DNA of 64,000 nt from Lactobacillus paragasseri. GTDB lineage: Bacteria; Bacillota; Bacilli; Lactobacillales; Lactobacillaceae. A program made the position numbers and the translations under genes. Position 1 is the stretch's first letter. Every line of letters begins with the position of its first letter. The notes under the pieces were generated by a model, which ran no database searches, was not told the DNA's origin, and worked only from the letters and a program-made list of their open reading frames with translations. The DNA lies in contig NZ_AP018549.1 in NCBI RefSeq assembly GCF_003584685.1, positions 1,736,001-1,800,000 on the forward strand, in the 5' to 3' direction. Positions 9,061 through 18,900 of the stretch are shown piece by piece.

Positions 9061-9094
9061 AAACCTACAAAAAAGCTTCTGCTCTTGTAGGTTT
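9061..9094 (-). terminator. Terminator of the metal ABC operon
   Basis: Stem AAACCTACAA/TTGTAGGTTT with a loop of 14 bases, followed on the - strand by a T run. It lies just after the permease stop. Confidence 0.88.
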
Positions 9095-9102
9095 CACAAA
9101 GA

Positions 9103-9894
9103 TTACTTTTTAATTGCATGTACGCCATAAACGAATAAATAAATTCCAACTTCAATAATTGAAATAAAGAAAGTCACTGGCAAATTAGTTACATATCCTA
9201 AAACTAATCCTGCCCAAACACCAACTAAGGCAATCCCAACTGACCAATATAACATAGCCGGGATTGTTTTGCCTAAATAGCGGGCACTTGAAGACGGCAA
9301 AGTTAATAAGATAAAGACCAATAATGATCCAACAACTTGCGCACCAATTGAAACAGCTAAGGCCAAGGCGATTAAAAATACTACCGAAACTAAACTGGTA
9401 TTAATATGATGGCTAATTGCACCAACATGGTCAAACGAATCATAATTCAACTGTCTTAAAACTAAGAAAATGATTGCTAAAACAAAGAGAGACAGGATAA
9501 CTAATTGAATAACTCCCTCTCTATCAACGCCAATAATTGAGCCAAACAAGATATTAGTAGCATAGCGACTATTACCACCAGCAATAGCCAAAAATAGCAC
9601 ACCTAGGCCAATGAATAAGGCTGAAATTGCACTTATTGCGGATTCCTTCTGGTCGCTTTTCATTGATAATTCACCAACGCTAATTGAACCAAGCAAGGTA
9701 AAGAGAACCATTCCCCATAAAGGAACCCAGCCAATCCACACTGCGAAAGCAGCCCCAGCAAAGCCAATTTCTGAAAGAGTATGGGCTAAAAATGAAAATC
9801 CTCTAGCCACAACATATACACCGACTATTCCACAAGTAATGGCAATAAAGGTACTAGCTAGAAATGCATAACGCATAAAATCATACGCAAACAT
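9103..9894 (-). CDS. Metal (Mn/Zn) ABC transporter permease, ABC-3 family
   Basis: A 263-residue integral membrane protein with about 8 hydrophobic helices. It has the ABC-3 family pattern: an N-terminal helix followed by GVYVVARGFSFLAHTLSEIGFAG, then NILFGSIIGV, then GAQVVGSLLVFILLTLPSSSARYL near the C-terminus. It forms the channel of a manganese/zinc importer. Its start overlaps the ATPase stop by one base, showing translational coupling. It is the last gene of the operon lipoprotein-ATPase-permease. Confidence 0.92.
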   Translation of the reverse strand: MFAYDFMRYAFLASTFIAITCGIVGVYVVARGFSFLAHTLSEIGFAGAAFAVWIGWVPLWGMVLFTLLGSISVGELSMKSDQKESAISAISALFIGLGVLFLAIAGGNSRYATNILFGSIIGVDREGVIQLVILSLFVLAIIFLVLRQLNYDSFDHVGAISHHINTSLVSVVFLIALALAVSIGAQVVGSLLVFILLTLPSSSARYLGKTIPAMLYWSVGIALVGVWAGLVLGYVTNLPVTFFISIIEVGIYLFVYGVHAIKK

Positions 9895-10553
9895 TATTCT
9901 TCCCCCACCTCCTCAGTTAAGTCTTTAATTTTACCAGCTACTAGACCTTTGTCTTTAAATAAAAGATAGTCCTTCATATATTTCTTTGCTAAAGGAATAT
10001 CATGAGTTGTGAATAATACAGTCATTGCATGCTTTTCATTCAAATGCTTAATTAACGACATCAATTCTTCTTTAGCAACAGGATCTAAACTAGCGGTTGC
10101 CTCATCTAAAATAATAAAATCTGGCTTGTCTAGTAAGGCTTGAGCTAAATATGCGCGTTGTTTCTGACCACCAGAAGCCTCACCCATTCTGGTATTTTGA
10201 ATATCTAACAGATGAGTTTCTTTTAAAATTTGATTTACTCTTGTCTTTACTTGGGCATTTTTAAACAAAGGAGTATTGAGTTCTACAAAAGCCCTAATTG
10301 AAAGTGGGTAATCAGCATCCAAATTTCTAAACTGAGGCACATAACCAACTTTAGTATCAGTTGCAAATTTAAACGAGCCTGTTGTTGCTTGTAGCATTCC
10401 CATTAAAATTCTAATTAGGGTTGTTTTACCTGTACCATTTGCACCAAGTAAGGCCGTCATTGATCCCCTAGTTAAGGCAAAATTCAAGTCCTTAAAAATT
10501 ACCTTATCTTCAAATTTCATTCCCAGGTCTTTAACAGTTAAGATATTAGTCAT
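9894..10553 (-). CDS. Metal (Mn/Zn) ABC transporter ATPase
   Basis: 219 residues, one ABC domain: Walker A GANGTGKTT, Q-loop VPQFRNLD, signature EASGGQKQRAYLAQALL, Walker B FIILDEATASLD and the H-loop His in TTHDIPLAKKYM. The signature begins EASGGQ rather than LSGGQ, which is common in this importer family. It energises the permease at 9103 and is the middle gene of the operon, 34 bases after the lipoprotein gene. It is a little shorter than typical ZnuC/MntA ATPases (about 240). Confidence 0.92.
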   Translation of the reverse strand: MTNILTVKDLGMKFEDKVIFKDLNFALTRGSMTALLGANGTGKTTLIRILMGMLQATTGSFKFATDTKVGYVPQFRNLDADYPLSIRAFVELNTPLFKNAQVKTRVNQILKETHLLDIQNTRMGEASGGQKQRAYLAQALLDKPDFIILDEATASLDPVAKEELMSLIKHLNEKHAMTVLFTTHDIPLAKKYMKDYLLFKDKGLVAGKIKDLTEEVGEE

Positions 10554-10587
10554 CTCACCCTTCCTCTCTTTATTTCATAAACTGATC

Positions 10588-11487
10588 CTATTTATTTTCG
10601 ATATTAGCTAGATTTTGATAATTTTCCTTCATCCAAGTTAAGTAAGTAGTGTGATTTGGGATAGTTTCACGAACGTTTAGAACTGGAACACCATTCTTTT
10701 TGGCTAGATTAACAAAAGATTTAACCGTTGAGCTGCTTGCCTGCGTATTATTAACAAAAAAGGCTATTTTCTTTTCTTTAATATCAGTATTCATCTTGTT
10801 AATCATCTTAGGACTTGGATCTGTACCATTCTCAATGGCTTCTTCAAATTCCTTGTCGCCTATCTTATAACCCGCTTCCTTTAAAGCATAATCAAAAACG
10901 GGTTCACTAACAAAGACTGGCTTTTTATTGCTCTTATCAGTCTTAACTAGCTTCTTAATTTTATCAACCTTAGCTAAATACTTTTTACCATTAGCCTTAA
11001 AGTAAGCTGCATGCTTCTTATCTAGCTTAGATAAGCGTTTAACTAAATAATCCACATACTTAGTTGGCATATTTAAATTGTACCAAATGTGAGGATTATC
11101 GCCGTTCTTTAATCCCATTAAGTCTTCACCAACTAAAACTGGCTTTTTATTAACAGATTTAGCTAACTTATTCATCCATGAGTCATACCCTAAGCCGTTA
11201 GCAACAATAATATTTGCCTTAGTTAACTTCTTAGCATCAGCAGTTGTTGGATCAAAATCATGTGGGTCAACACTACTTTTATCAATAATTGCCGTAGCTG
11301 TACCATATTTTCCAACAATATTTTTAGCAATGTCTGAATAGACATTAGTTGTTGTAACGATCGAGATCTTATCTGATTGGCTAGCCGCTTCTTTTTTATT
11401 GGCACACGCTGTAGTCACAAGCGCTAAAAGTCCCACTAGCCCAATAATAGAAATAATTTTTGTAATTTTAGATTTAAAATTTTGCAT
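10588..11487 (-). CDS. Metal (Mn/Zn)-binding lipoprotein of the ABC importer
   Basis: 299 residues from the ATG at 11487, chosen because AGGAGG lies 9 bases upstream. A longer frame would start inside that site. The signal peptide ends in lipobox LVTTAC with acylated C28. The protein is a cluster A-I solute-binding protein. Likely metal ligands by family position are H76 (DPHDFDP), H133 (NPHIWYN), E195 (VSEPVFDY) and E274 (RETIPNHT). The third ligand is Glu as in Mn-type PsaA rather than His as in AdcA/ZnuA, and there is no His-rich loop, so the metal could be Mn or Zn. First gene of the three-gene import operon, with a repeat-rich promoter upstream. Confidence 0.9.
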   Translation of the reverse strand: MQNFKSKITKIISIIGLVGLLALVTTACANKKEAASQSDKISIVTTTNVYSDIAKNIVGKYGTATAIIDKSSVDPHDFDPTTADAKKLTKANIIVANGLGYDSWMNKLAKSVNKKPVLVGEDLMGLKNGDNPHIWYNLNMPTKYVDYLVKRLSKLDKKHAAYFKANGKKYLAKVDKIKKLVKTDKSNKKPVFVSEPVFDYALKEAGYKIGDKEFEEAIENGTDPSPKMINKMNTDIKEKKIAFFVNNTQASSSTVKSFVNLAKKNGVPVLNVRETIPNHTTYLTWMKENYQNLANIENK

Positions 11488-11520
11488 ATATTTTATCCTC
11501 CTGTGCAAAACAAAAAAGCA

Positions 11521-11588
11521 TTAAGTTAGAAAATTCAGCATAAATTCTAACTTAAAGTTAGACTAAGCTACTTTTTTTATTATGTCAA
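11521..11588 (-). promoter_or_regulatory. Promoter and putative operator of the metal ABC operon
   Basis: On the - strand, TTGACA (11583-11588) and TAGTCT (11560-11565) are 17 bases apart. Overlapping and downstream are three copies of the half-site AAGTTAGA: 11523-11530, inverted at 11546-11553, and 11555-11562. The last two make a perfect palindrome TCTAACTT-A-AAGTTAGA over the -10/+1 region. The outer pair forms an 11-base inverted repeat TTAAGTTAGAA/TTCTAACTTAA. This is repressor-operator architecture. The regulator is not identified, and the adjacent ArsR protein is the nearest candidate. Confidence 0.65.
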
Positions 11589-11609
11589 TAATTTTTAGAT
11601 AGACAAATA

Positions 11610-11641
11610 GCACCAAGACGTCTCAGACTTGATGCTATCAA
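11610..11641 (-). terminator. Possible weak terminator or attenuator after the ArsR gene
   Basis: Imperfect hairpin, 12-base stem with two mismatches (TAGCACCAAGAC against GACTTGATGCTA) and a 6-base loop. It is followed on - by only a broken T tract (TTTGTCT). It separates arsR from the importer promoter. Confidence 0.4.
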
Positions 11642-11745
11642 TAAGTGTAAATAATAAAAATTTTGCTGAATTTTTAATTTAATGCTTTTCTCTAAAATTA
11701 CATCTTTATATAAACATATTTTTATATCTTTGTCAAAAGAGATTA

Positions 11746-12033
11746 TTAAAAATCTTCCTTAACGTGCTGTCTTAAAACATCCAAAATCTTAATTACATGT
11801 TTATCTTCTAAACTATAGTACCGCTCCTGCTTAACCTGCTCACTTTTAACAAGTTTAGCTTCCTCTAGTATTCTTAAATGTCTAGAAATAGCCGGCTGAC
11901 TTACATCGAATTGCTTAACTAAGTTATTTACACTGCTTTTTTGGTGATCATTCAAATAATACAGAATTTGTATTCGAATGGGGTGGTTCAAAGCCCTGGT
12001 AACTCGAATAATTTGTTCGTTCAACTCGTTCAC
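11746..12033 (-). CDS. ArsR/SmtB-family metal-responsive repressor with alpha-5 zinc site
   Basis: 95 residues, winged helix-turn-helix: ALNHPIRIQILYYL, VNNLVKQFDVSQPAISRHLRIL as the recognition region, and the wing QVKQERYYSL. There are no cysteines. The last helix has D77, H79, H90 and E93, reproducing the spacing of the alpha-5 site of SmtB (D104, H106, H117, E120), so zinc sensing at a dimer-interface site is likely. It lies upstream of the Mn/Zn importer on the same strand and 21 bases after a HAD phosphatase gene with which it may be co-transcribed. SmtB-type repressors classically release DNA on binding zinc, so simple control of an importer would be unexpected. Confidence 0.85.
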   Translation of the reverse strand: MNELNEQIIRVTRALNHPIRIQILYYLNDHQKSSVNNLVKQFDVSQPAISRHLRILEEAKLVKSEQVKQERYYSLEDKHVIKILDVLRQHVKEDF

Positions 12034-12054
12034 CTATCTCAATTTATCATTTAA

Positions 12055-12840
12055 TTATGAGAGTAATTCAAGAATTTTCTTCTGGACGCTTGAATCCTCA
12101 CTTGATCCAATAATTTGATTTGCTGCCTTTTTAGCTTCAGGCAAGGCTGTTGCTGTCGCAAAACTAGTTCCTACGTACTTAAGCATTGCTTCATCGTTTC
12201 CGCTATCACCAAAAGCAATCATCTCACTAGATTTTATCCCTAATTTCTTACCAAGATATTCAAGCCCAACAGCCTTATTCATCCCCTTAGTCTGCATATC
12301 AATTGAAGTGCTTGCACCTGCTACAAAATCAATTTGCGAATAAAGTGAACGCAACTCAGATAGAATAACTGGCATGATTTCAGCTGGGACGTTTAAACTA
12401 ACTTTAAAAATACGATCATCAATTTCTTTAAAGTTATCAACAACTTGAATTTTATTAAAAAATTTAGTCATCTCTTGAGCAAATTTTTCACCATCACTTT
12501 TTCTTACGTAAGCACTAGTTACTCCAGCGACAACTGCTTGATATGGCAAATTTGAAACAATTTTCAACATTAAATCATAATCGTCATCAGATAGATCTGC
12601 AATTTTAAGAATCTCTTGTCCATGAGCAACTAAAGCACCATTTTCCGCAATAAAGTATATCTTACGATTATAGTCTGGAAAACGTGAAAAAATATTCTCA
12701 TACTGATTACCACTCGCAACTACAAATTTAATATCGCGATCTTGCATAATTTGAAATTCTTTTTCAAAGAGTTTCTTATCATAAGTCTTATTTTCTTTTA
12801 ACCAAGTACCATCCATATCAGTTGCGATAAGCTTAATCAT
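12055..12840 (-). CDS. HAD superfamily (Cof-type, IIB) sugar-phosphate phosphatase
   Basis: 261 residues from the ATG at 12840; a GTG four codons upstream is less likely. Motif I DMDGTW with nucleophile Asp near residue 8, motif II VASGNQ, motif III Lys around 190, and motif IV GDSGNDEAMLKYVG. The cap between motifs II and III is the C2B type of Cof/YbiV phosphatases. These hydrolyse sugar phosphates or similar small phosphoesters in the cytoplasm. The substrate is not predictable here. The gene is followed by the ArsR gene on the same strand. Confidence 0.88.
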   Translation of the reverse strand: MIKLIATDMDGTWLKENKTYDKKLFEKEFQIMQDRDIKFVVASGNQYENIFSRFPDYNRKIYFIAENGALVAHGQEILKIADLSDDDYDLMLKIVSNLPYQAVVAGVTSAYVRKSDGEKFAQEMTKFFNKIQVVDNFKEIDDRIFKVSLNVPAEIMPVILSELRSLYSQIDFVAGASTSIDMQTKGMNKAVGLEYLGKKLGIKSSEMIAFGDSGNDEAMLKYVGTSFATATALPEAKKAANQIIGSSEDSSVQKKILELLS

Positions 12841-12885
12841 TTTTAATCTCACTTTCCACTTTTATTATCCACACTCCACTATACT

Positions 12886-12915
12886 AAAAAACGCCACCCG
12901 GAGGTAGCGTTTTTC
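12886..12915 (-). terminator. Terminator of the giant adhesin gene
   Basis: Stem AAAAACGCCACC/GGTAGCGTTTTT (one mismatch) with a CGGA loop, 30 bases after the adhesin stop. Confidence 0.88.
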
Positions 12916-12945
12916 ACAAAACTATTTTTATGCAACTAGCTTAGT

Positions 12946-15900
12946 CTAATTCTTCTTACGTTTTCTAGTGCCAGCTAAGCCTAAAATTGACGCAATTGTT
13001 GCTAAGCCTAGTCCAATAATTCCTACATTAGCATGTTTATGTCCTGTTTGAGGTAATGAAGCCTCATTAGTCGTTGCTGCTTCTACCTTTCCAGGTTCGT
13101 TATGTTCTACAGTTGAGACATTCTTAGCTGTATTATCAATAGAAATATTATCTGGAAGAGTATCAGCGTCAGATTTGTCTGGTTCTGTTGTTTCAGTTGG
13201 TTGTTTTTCTGAAACTTCTGGCTGTTCGGATTCTACTGGAGCTTCTGGTTCTTCTGGCTTGTCTGGTTCAACTGGCTCTTCTGGCTTGCCTGGTTCAACT
13301 GGTTGCTCTGGTTCTTCCGGCTTACCCGGTTCAACTGGCTTTTCAGGTTCTTCCGGCTTGCCTGGTTCAACTGGTTTTTCAGAATTCTTACTGTAAACTA
13401 CGGTTTCAGTAATATCCTCAGTATCACTATCTACATTTTCAACACTGCCAATTTCTTTTTTATCGGCCGTGTAGCCAGCAATTTCTGGAGAAATAACCTG
13501 TACAAATGTTGTGCCATCAAGTGCAGTCCACTTAATTCCATCAGAAACTTTTCTACCATTTTCATCTAAAATAATGATTTCACCAGTCACTTTATCAATT
13601 ACCGCTGTACCACGGAATCTTAAAGTTTGAACCACATCATCCTTTGCCTTAGTTCCGTCAGCGTAAACGTACTTGATTGTACGAGTAATGGTCTTATCTA
13701 AAGCAATTGAATCAAATGGATATTTCGGACCTTCAGGGTTGTCTGGATTAATTGGATCGTCCTCTGTGAACTTATCATCAGGAGTAACAGTAATTGTACC
13801 GTGCTTGAATATCACATAGAAGATCTTAGTTGTTTCGCCAAATTTACCACCAGTGTAACCGTCTTTAACTAGTTCGTAGCCTAAACTTTCGTAGTATTTG
13901 ATCTTGTCAGCTGTACTGTAATTGATTGACTCATTGTATTTGCCATCAACCGTTGCTGTTTCAAGTGCTTTACCTGTAGTTTCATCAACGTAGATAATTT
14001 CAGCTTTCGCTGCATTAGCTGTGTAGACAACTTTAGTTTCAATATTCTTGCTGTCTTGGTTAATTCCTTCAACTGCATTCACAACTGGCTGATCTGGAGT
14101 GTAGCCACTAATTGTTGGAGAGATCACTTCAATGAAAGTTGTGCCATCCTTTGCTGTCCAAGTTAACTTACCTGGAATTGGTTTACCATTTTCGTCTAAC
14201 TTAACATTACCGTTTTCATCTACTTCCACGTATTGGCCAGTTACCTTATCAATCACACCAGAACCAGTGAACGTTAAAGTCTGAGTATGACTTGGTTTAG
14301 CTACAGTACCGTCTGCGTAAACGTAGTAAATAGTATGTGTTACATCTTTATTCAAGTTTGCAGAGTCAGTTGGATATTTTGGTCCGTCTGGGTTATCAGG
14401 ATTGATTGGCTCATCTGGTTTTCCTGGATTATCTGGATTTACTACCACTGTACCATGCTTGAATGTTACATAGAAGGTCTCAGTTGCTTCGCCAAATTCA
14501 CCACCAGTGTAGCCATCTTTAACTAATTCATAGCCTAAGCTTTCATAGTACTTGATCTTGTCTGCTGTACTATAGTTGATTGTTTCATTGTACTTGCCAT
14601 CTACTGTATCTACTTCTAGCTCTTTGCCAGTAGTTTCGTCAACATAGATAATTTCAGCTTTTGCTACATTAGCCGTGTAAACAACTTTAGTTTCAATATT
14701 CTTGCTGTCTTGGTTAATTCCTTCAACTGCATTCACAACGGTCTTATCTGGAGTGTAGCCACTAATCATTGGAGAAACCACTTCAATGAAAGTTGTACCA
14801 TCACTAGCTGTCCAAACTAGCTTACCTGGAATCGGCTTACCGTTTGCATCTAACTTAATGTTGCCATTTTCATCAAGAACTACGTATTGGCCAGTTACCT
14901 TATCAATCACACCAGAACCTTTGAAAGTTAAAGTTTGTGTATGACTTGGTTTAGCGGTTGTACCATCAGCGTAAACATAGTGAATAGTATGTGTTACATC
15001 TTTATTCAAGTTAGCTGAATCGCTTGGGTACTTAGAACCATTTGGATCATCTGGATTAATTGGTTCATCTGGTTTTCCAGGATTTTCTGGATTTACAACT
15101 ACAGTTCCATGTTTGAATGTTACATAGAATTTCTTAATTGTTTCACCATATTCACCACCAGTATAGCCATCTTTAACTAATTCGTACCCTAAGCTTTCAT
15201 AGTACTTGATCTTGTCTGCTGTACTATAGTTGATTGTTTCATTGTACTTGCCATCTACTGTAGCTATTTCTAGCTCCTTACCAGTGGTTTCGTCAACGTA
15301 GACAATCTCAGCCTTAGCAGAATTAGCTGTGTAAGTTACAGTATGAACATAGTTTTCACTATCATGTGCCACATTTTCAACACCATCGATTTGCACGTGA
15401 CTAGGTGTATGACCTGTAATTTCTGGAGATGTAACAGCTAAGAAACTGTTTCCAAGCGTAGCCACCCAGTTTAACTTACCAGGAACTGGCTTACCGTCTG
15501 CATCTAGCTTAATGTTGCCATCTTCATCAACTTCTACATATTCACCAGTTACTTTATTAATGTGGCCAGATCCTGTAAATGTAATTGTCTGAGTATGGCT
15601 TGGATTTGCTGTTGTGCCATCAGCATAAACATAATGAACAGTATGTGTCACATCTTTATTTAAAGCACCGGAATCAGTTGGATATTTAACATCTCCGCCT
15701 GGATTAATGTTTTCACCAGGTTTTCCAGGATTTTCTGGATGAACGTGAACTACACCATGTTTAAATGTCACATAGAAAGTCTTAGTTGTCTCACCAAATT
15801 CACCGCCATTATAGCCATCTGAAACTAATTCGTAGCCCAAGTTTTCGTAGTATTTAATCTTATCAGCTGTACTGTAATTGATGATATCGCCGTATTTTCC

Positions 15901-18900
15901 ATTTAGCATTACAGCTTCTAGTTCTTTACCAGTAGTCTTATCTACAAAAATAACCTTTGCATCGGCATCATTTGCAGTGTAAGTAACCACAATTACATTG
16001 CTTGGCATATCATGGGTCACTTTAGTTCCAGCAACATTAGCTTTGTCGGGTGTATAACCAGTTATAGTCGGGGAGCTCACTTCAGTAAACTTAGGATCTG
16101 AAACATTTGCATTCCATACAAGTTTGCCTTCAATTGGTTCCCCATCATCGCCAAGAATAACTTTACCGTTTTCATCAAGAACTACGTATTTTCCAGTTGT
16201 CTTATCTACAACTCCATAAGCAGTAAACTTAACAGTTTGCTTGTTACTTTCAGCTGCTGCATTTCCATTTGCATAAACATATTGGATCTCTTGAGTTACT
16301 TCTTTGTTGTAATCTTCTGATCCATAGACTGGACTGTCAGGATCTTTAGGATCAATAATGATCAAATCTCTAGTTAAATGAACCTTAAACCTGTTCTTGG
16401 CCTCTTCTGCAGAATAGTAGTAATCTTTACCGAATTCGTAATCACTACTTACAAGTTTGTAGCCATTATTTTCAAACATTTTAAGCGTAGCTTCAGGATT
16501 TAAATTCCAACTAATGATGTGATCAACCTTACCATTAACAGTATCACTACCGATAACTTTTCCAGTTACATCATCAATATATTGAATCTGAGCAGTTTGC
16601 TGATTTGCATAGTAAAGAACTTCCTCAGTGATGTTATCCGAGTTACCACTTACTAAAACTGATTCTACTTGCAACCTATTTGCACCGTATCCTGAAATCT
16701 TTGGTGAATTTACTTGAGCAAAAGTATAGTTAGCATTGCCGTCTTCTGCAGTCCAAACAATATCGCTAATCCAAACTTTATCTACAAAGTCATATTGACC
16801 TTTTCCAATAAAGCTAACCTTTTGAGTAACAGAACTAGCAGCTACTTGCCCTTTATTAGGACCATCAGCATAGACATATGTAATGACACGATTTACTTCT
16901 TTAGTTTGTGAGTTTTCAGCTATTTTATGTTTCAGCGTAATTACATAGTCATTGCAGCCTGGGTTATAGTCTGCATCTCCAAAGACCGTAGTATACCCTA
17001 AAGGATTATTCACTAAAATGTAGCCATTATTTTCGTAATTCTTAATGCTGCCTAAGACGTTATCAATAACCTGGTAATTAATTACTTCACCATAATTTCC
17101 AGCAATATTGATAGTAGTACCAAGTTGTTTTCGAGATGTTTCATCCCAGAAAACAATTGTTCCTACCTGAGCTTTTTTATCGTAAATGATATTTTCTATC
17201 TTTAACTTTTCATTCTGCTCTACTTTATCTGCTGTACTCCACTTTTGATTAGTAGTGTAACCAATGATATCTGGAGATTTAAGAGATTCAAAAGTTGTCT
17301 TATCAGCAGTCCATTTTAGACTAGCATTTTTATTAGTAATCTCAGTAGCAATTAAGTCATTACCTACTTGTTGGGTACCAGCAACTAGGACAATATTTCC
17401 AGTTACTTTATCGCGATAACCAGTAGCAGTGAAAGTTGCTGTCTGAGTAGTTGAAGGACGTAGCTCATTACCCACTGTATCTACATAGTGAATATCTTTT
17501 TGAACTGTTTGCGATTCATTAACTGCTTCAAGCACATGCTTTAATTGAATTTCAAAGTTTAAATCATGTACACCAAACTGTGTTCCAGGTCTATAGTTAT
17601 TACTAATAACTACATAGCCACTATCAAGCAAACTAGAGAGAGTAGCGTCTAAATCCACAAAGTTAATTTGAGCATGTACTTTTCCAGTAGCGTTTAATTG
17701 AGCAAGACTATTACGATCATTGTCCATATCAATAATTGTAATTGTAGCTTTTGCATCTTCACGTAAACGGTAAATTACTTTGATATCTTCACCTGGATTT
17801 TCAGGAATTACATATTCAATATCAGCAATGTATCCTGCAATAATTGGCGTATCGGTTCTACCAGCCTCTGTTGGATCAGTTAAGTTATTATTAAACTTCA
17901 CAGCATCTCCAATTTGATTACCATTTTCATCAACTGGAATAATTGACCCCAAGTCCTTGTAAATAAACTGTACTTCATGAGCTGAGTCAGTTACGAATGG
18001 ATTTCTTGCAGTAAAGTTATTATGAGTAAATTTAACTGATTTACCAGCTTCTACAGTATGACTTTCAATCACACGATCCATGTTACTGCCGTCATACATA
18101 AGAACTTCCATCTTACCTGTAGCATCAATTTGACGGTAAACCACAGTAAAGTCAACTGTTAATTGGTTAACAGTACCTTCTGTTCTATTGCCAGAACTGT
18201 AGTAAACCTTCTTGTAGTAACTACCATCACCAAATTGAGAAATAGTTCCAGTAAATAATCCACTAGGAATATTTGAGCCATCTAAATAAAAGCCATCAAT
18301 TAGTTGTTTGTATTGATCAACATTATCGATAACAAATTCTTGTCCTGTCCAACCAGAAACACTAATATTAGGATATTTATCAGTACCTGGAATTTCAACT
18401 AAATTACCATCTTTATTATGGTAGTAGTACTTAATTACAGATTCTTCAGTATGAACTGGAATAATTTCACCAACTGAACTTGCATCCAAGTTAGTAATAT
18501 TTCCTAGGCCATAGACAATTTTTGTGCTACCCACAACTGTCGTAGCATTACCAACAGGCATTGAACTACCACCAACTGTGATATTAGATTTACCACTGTT
18601 TACAATTAAAAAGTCTCTATCGCTAACTTCAATTTTTTTGAAATATCCAGCTTTAATGATATGCTCAGCTATCAGATTTTTATAATCAGCATCAGTCACG
18701 TAAGCATATAGATTTTCATCAGTTAAATCATTACGGTTTACAGATAGAATAAGTTTCTTATTACTACTATTCCAAGTTCCAGTATTATTTAAATTCAAAA
18801 TCTGATATATATACTTGTCATTGCCAATTAAAGCACCAGCTTCTTTGGGATATTTATCTGTATCAGTTGCAGGAATAGTCACAGAAGCCTTACTTTGAAC

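Noticed and set aside
11488-11508. Seven-codon N-terminal extension of the metal lipoprotein
   Set aside because: It would start at TTG and be translated through the AGGAGG that serves the ATG at 11487.
13175-13412. + strand frames rich in Ser-Gly-Leu-Pro, collagen-like
   Set aside because: They are antisense reads of the proline-rich EPGKPEEP wall-spanning repeats of the adhesin; no start signals.
13400-16320. Regularly repeated DNA considered as a CRISPR array
   Set aside because: The repeats are about 650 bases, in frame and coding; there are no short repeats with unique spacers anywhere in the window.
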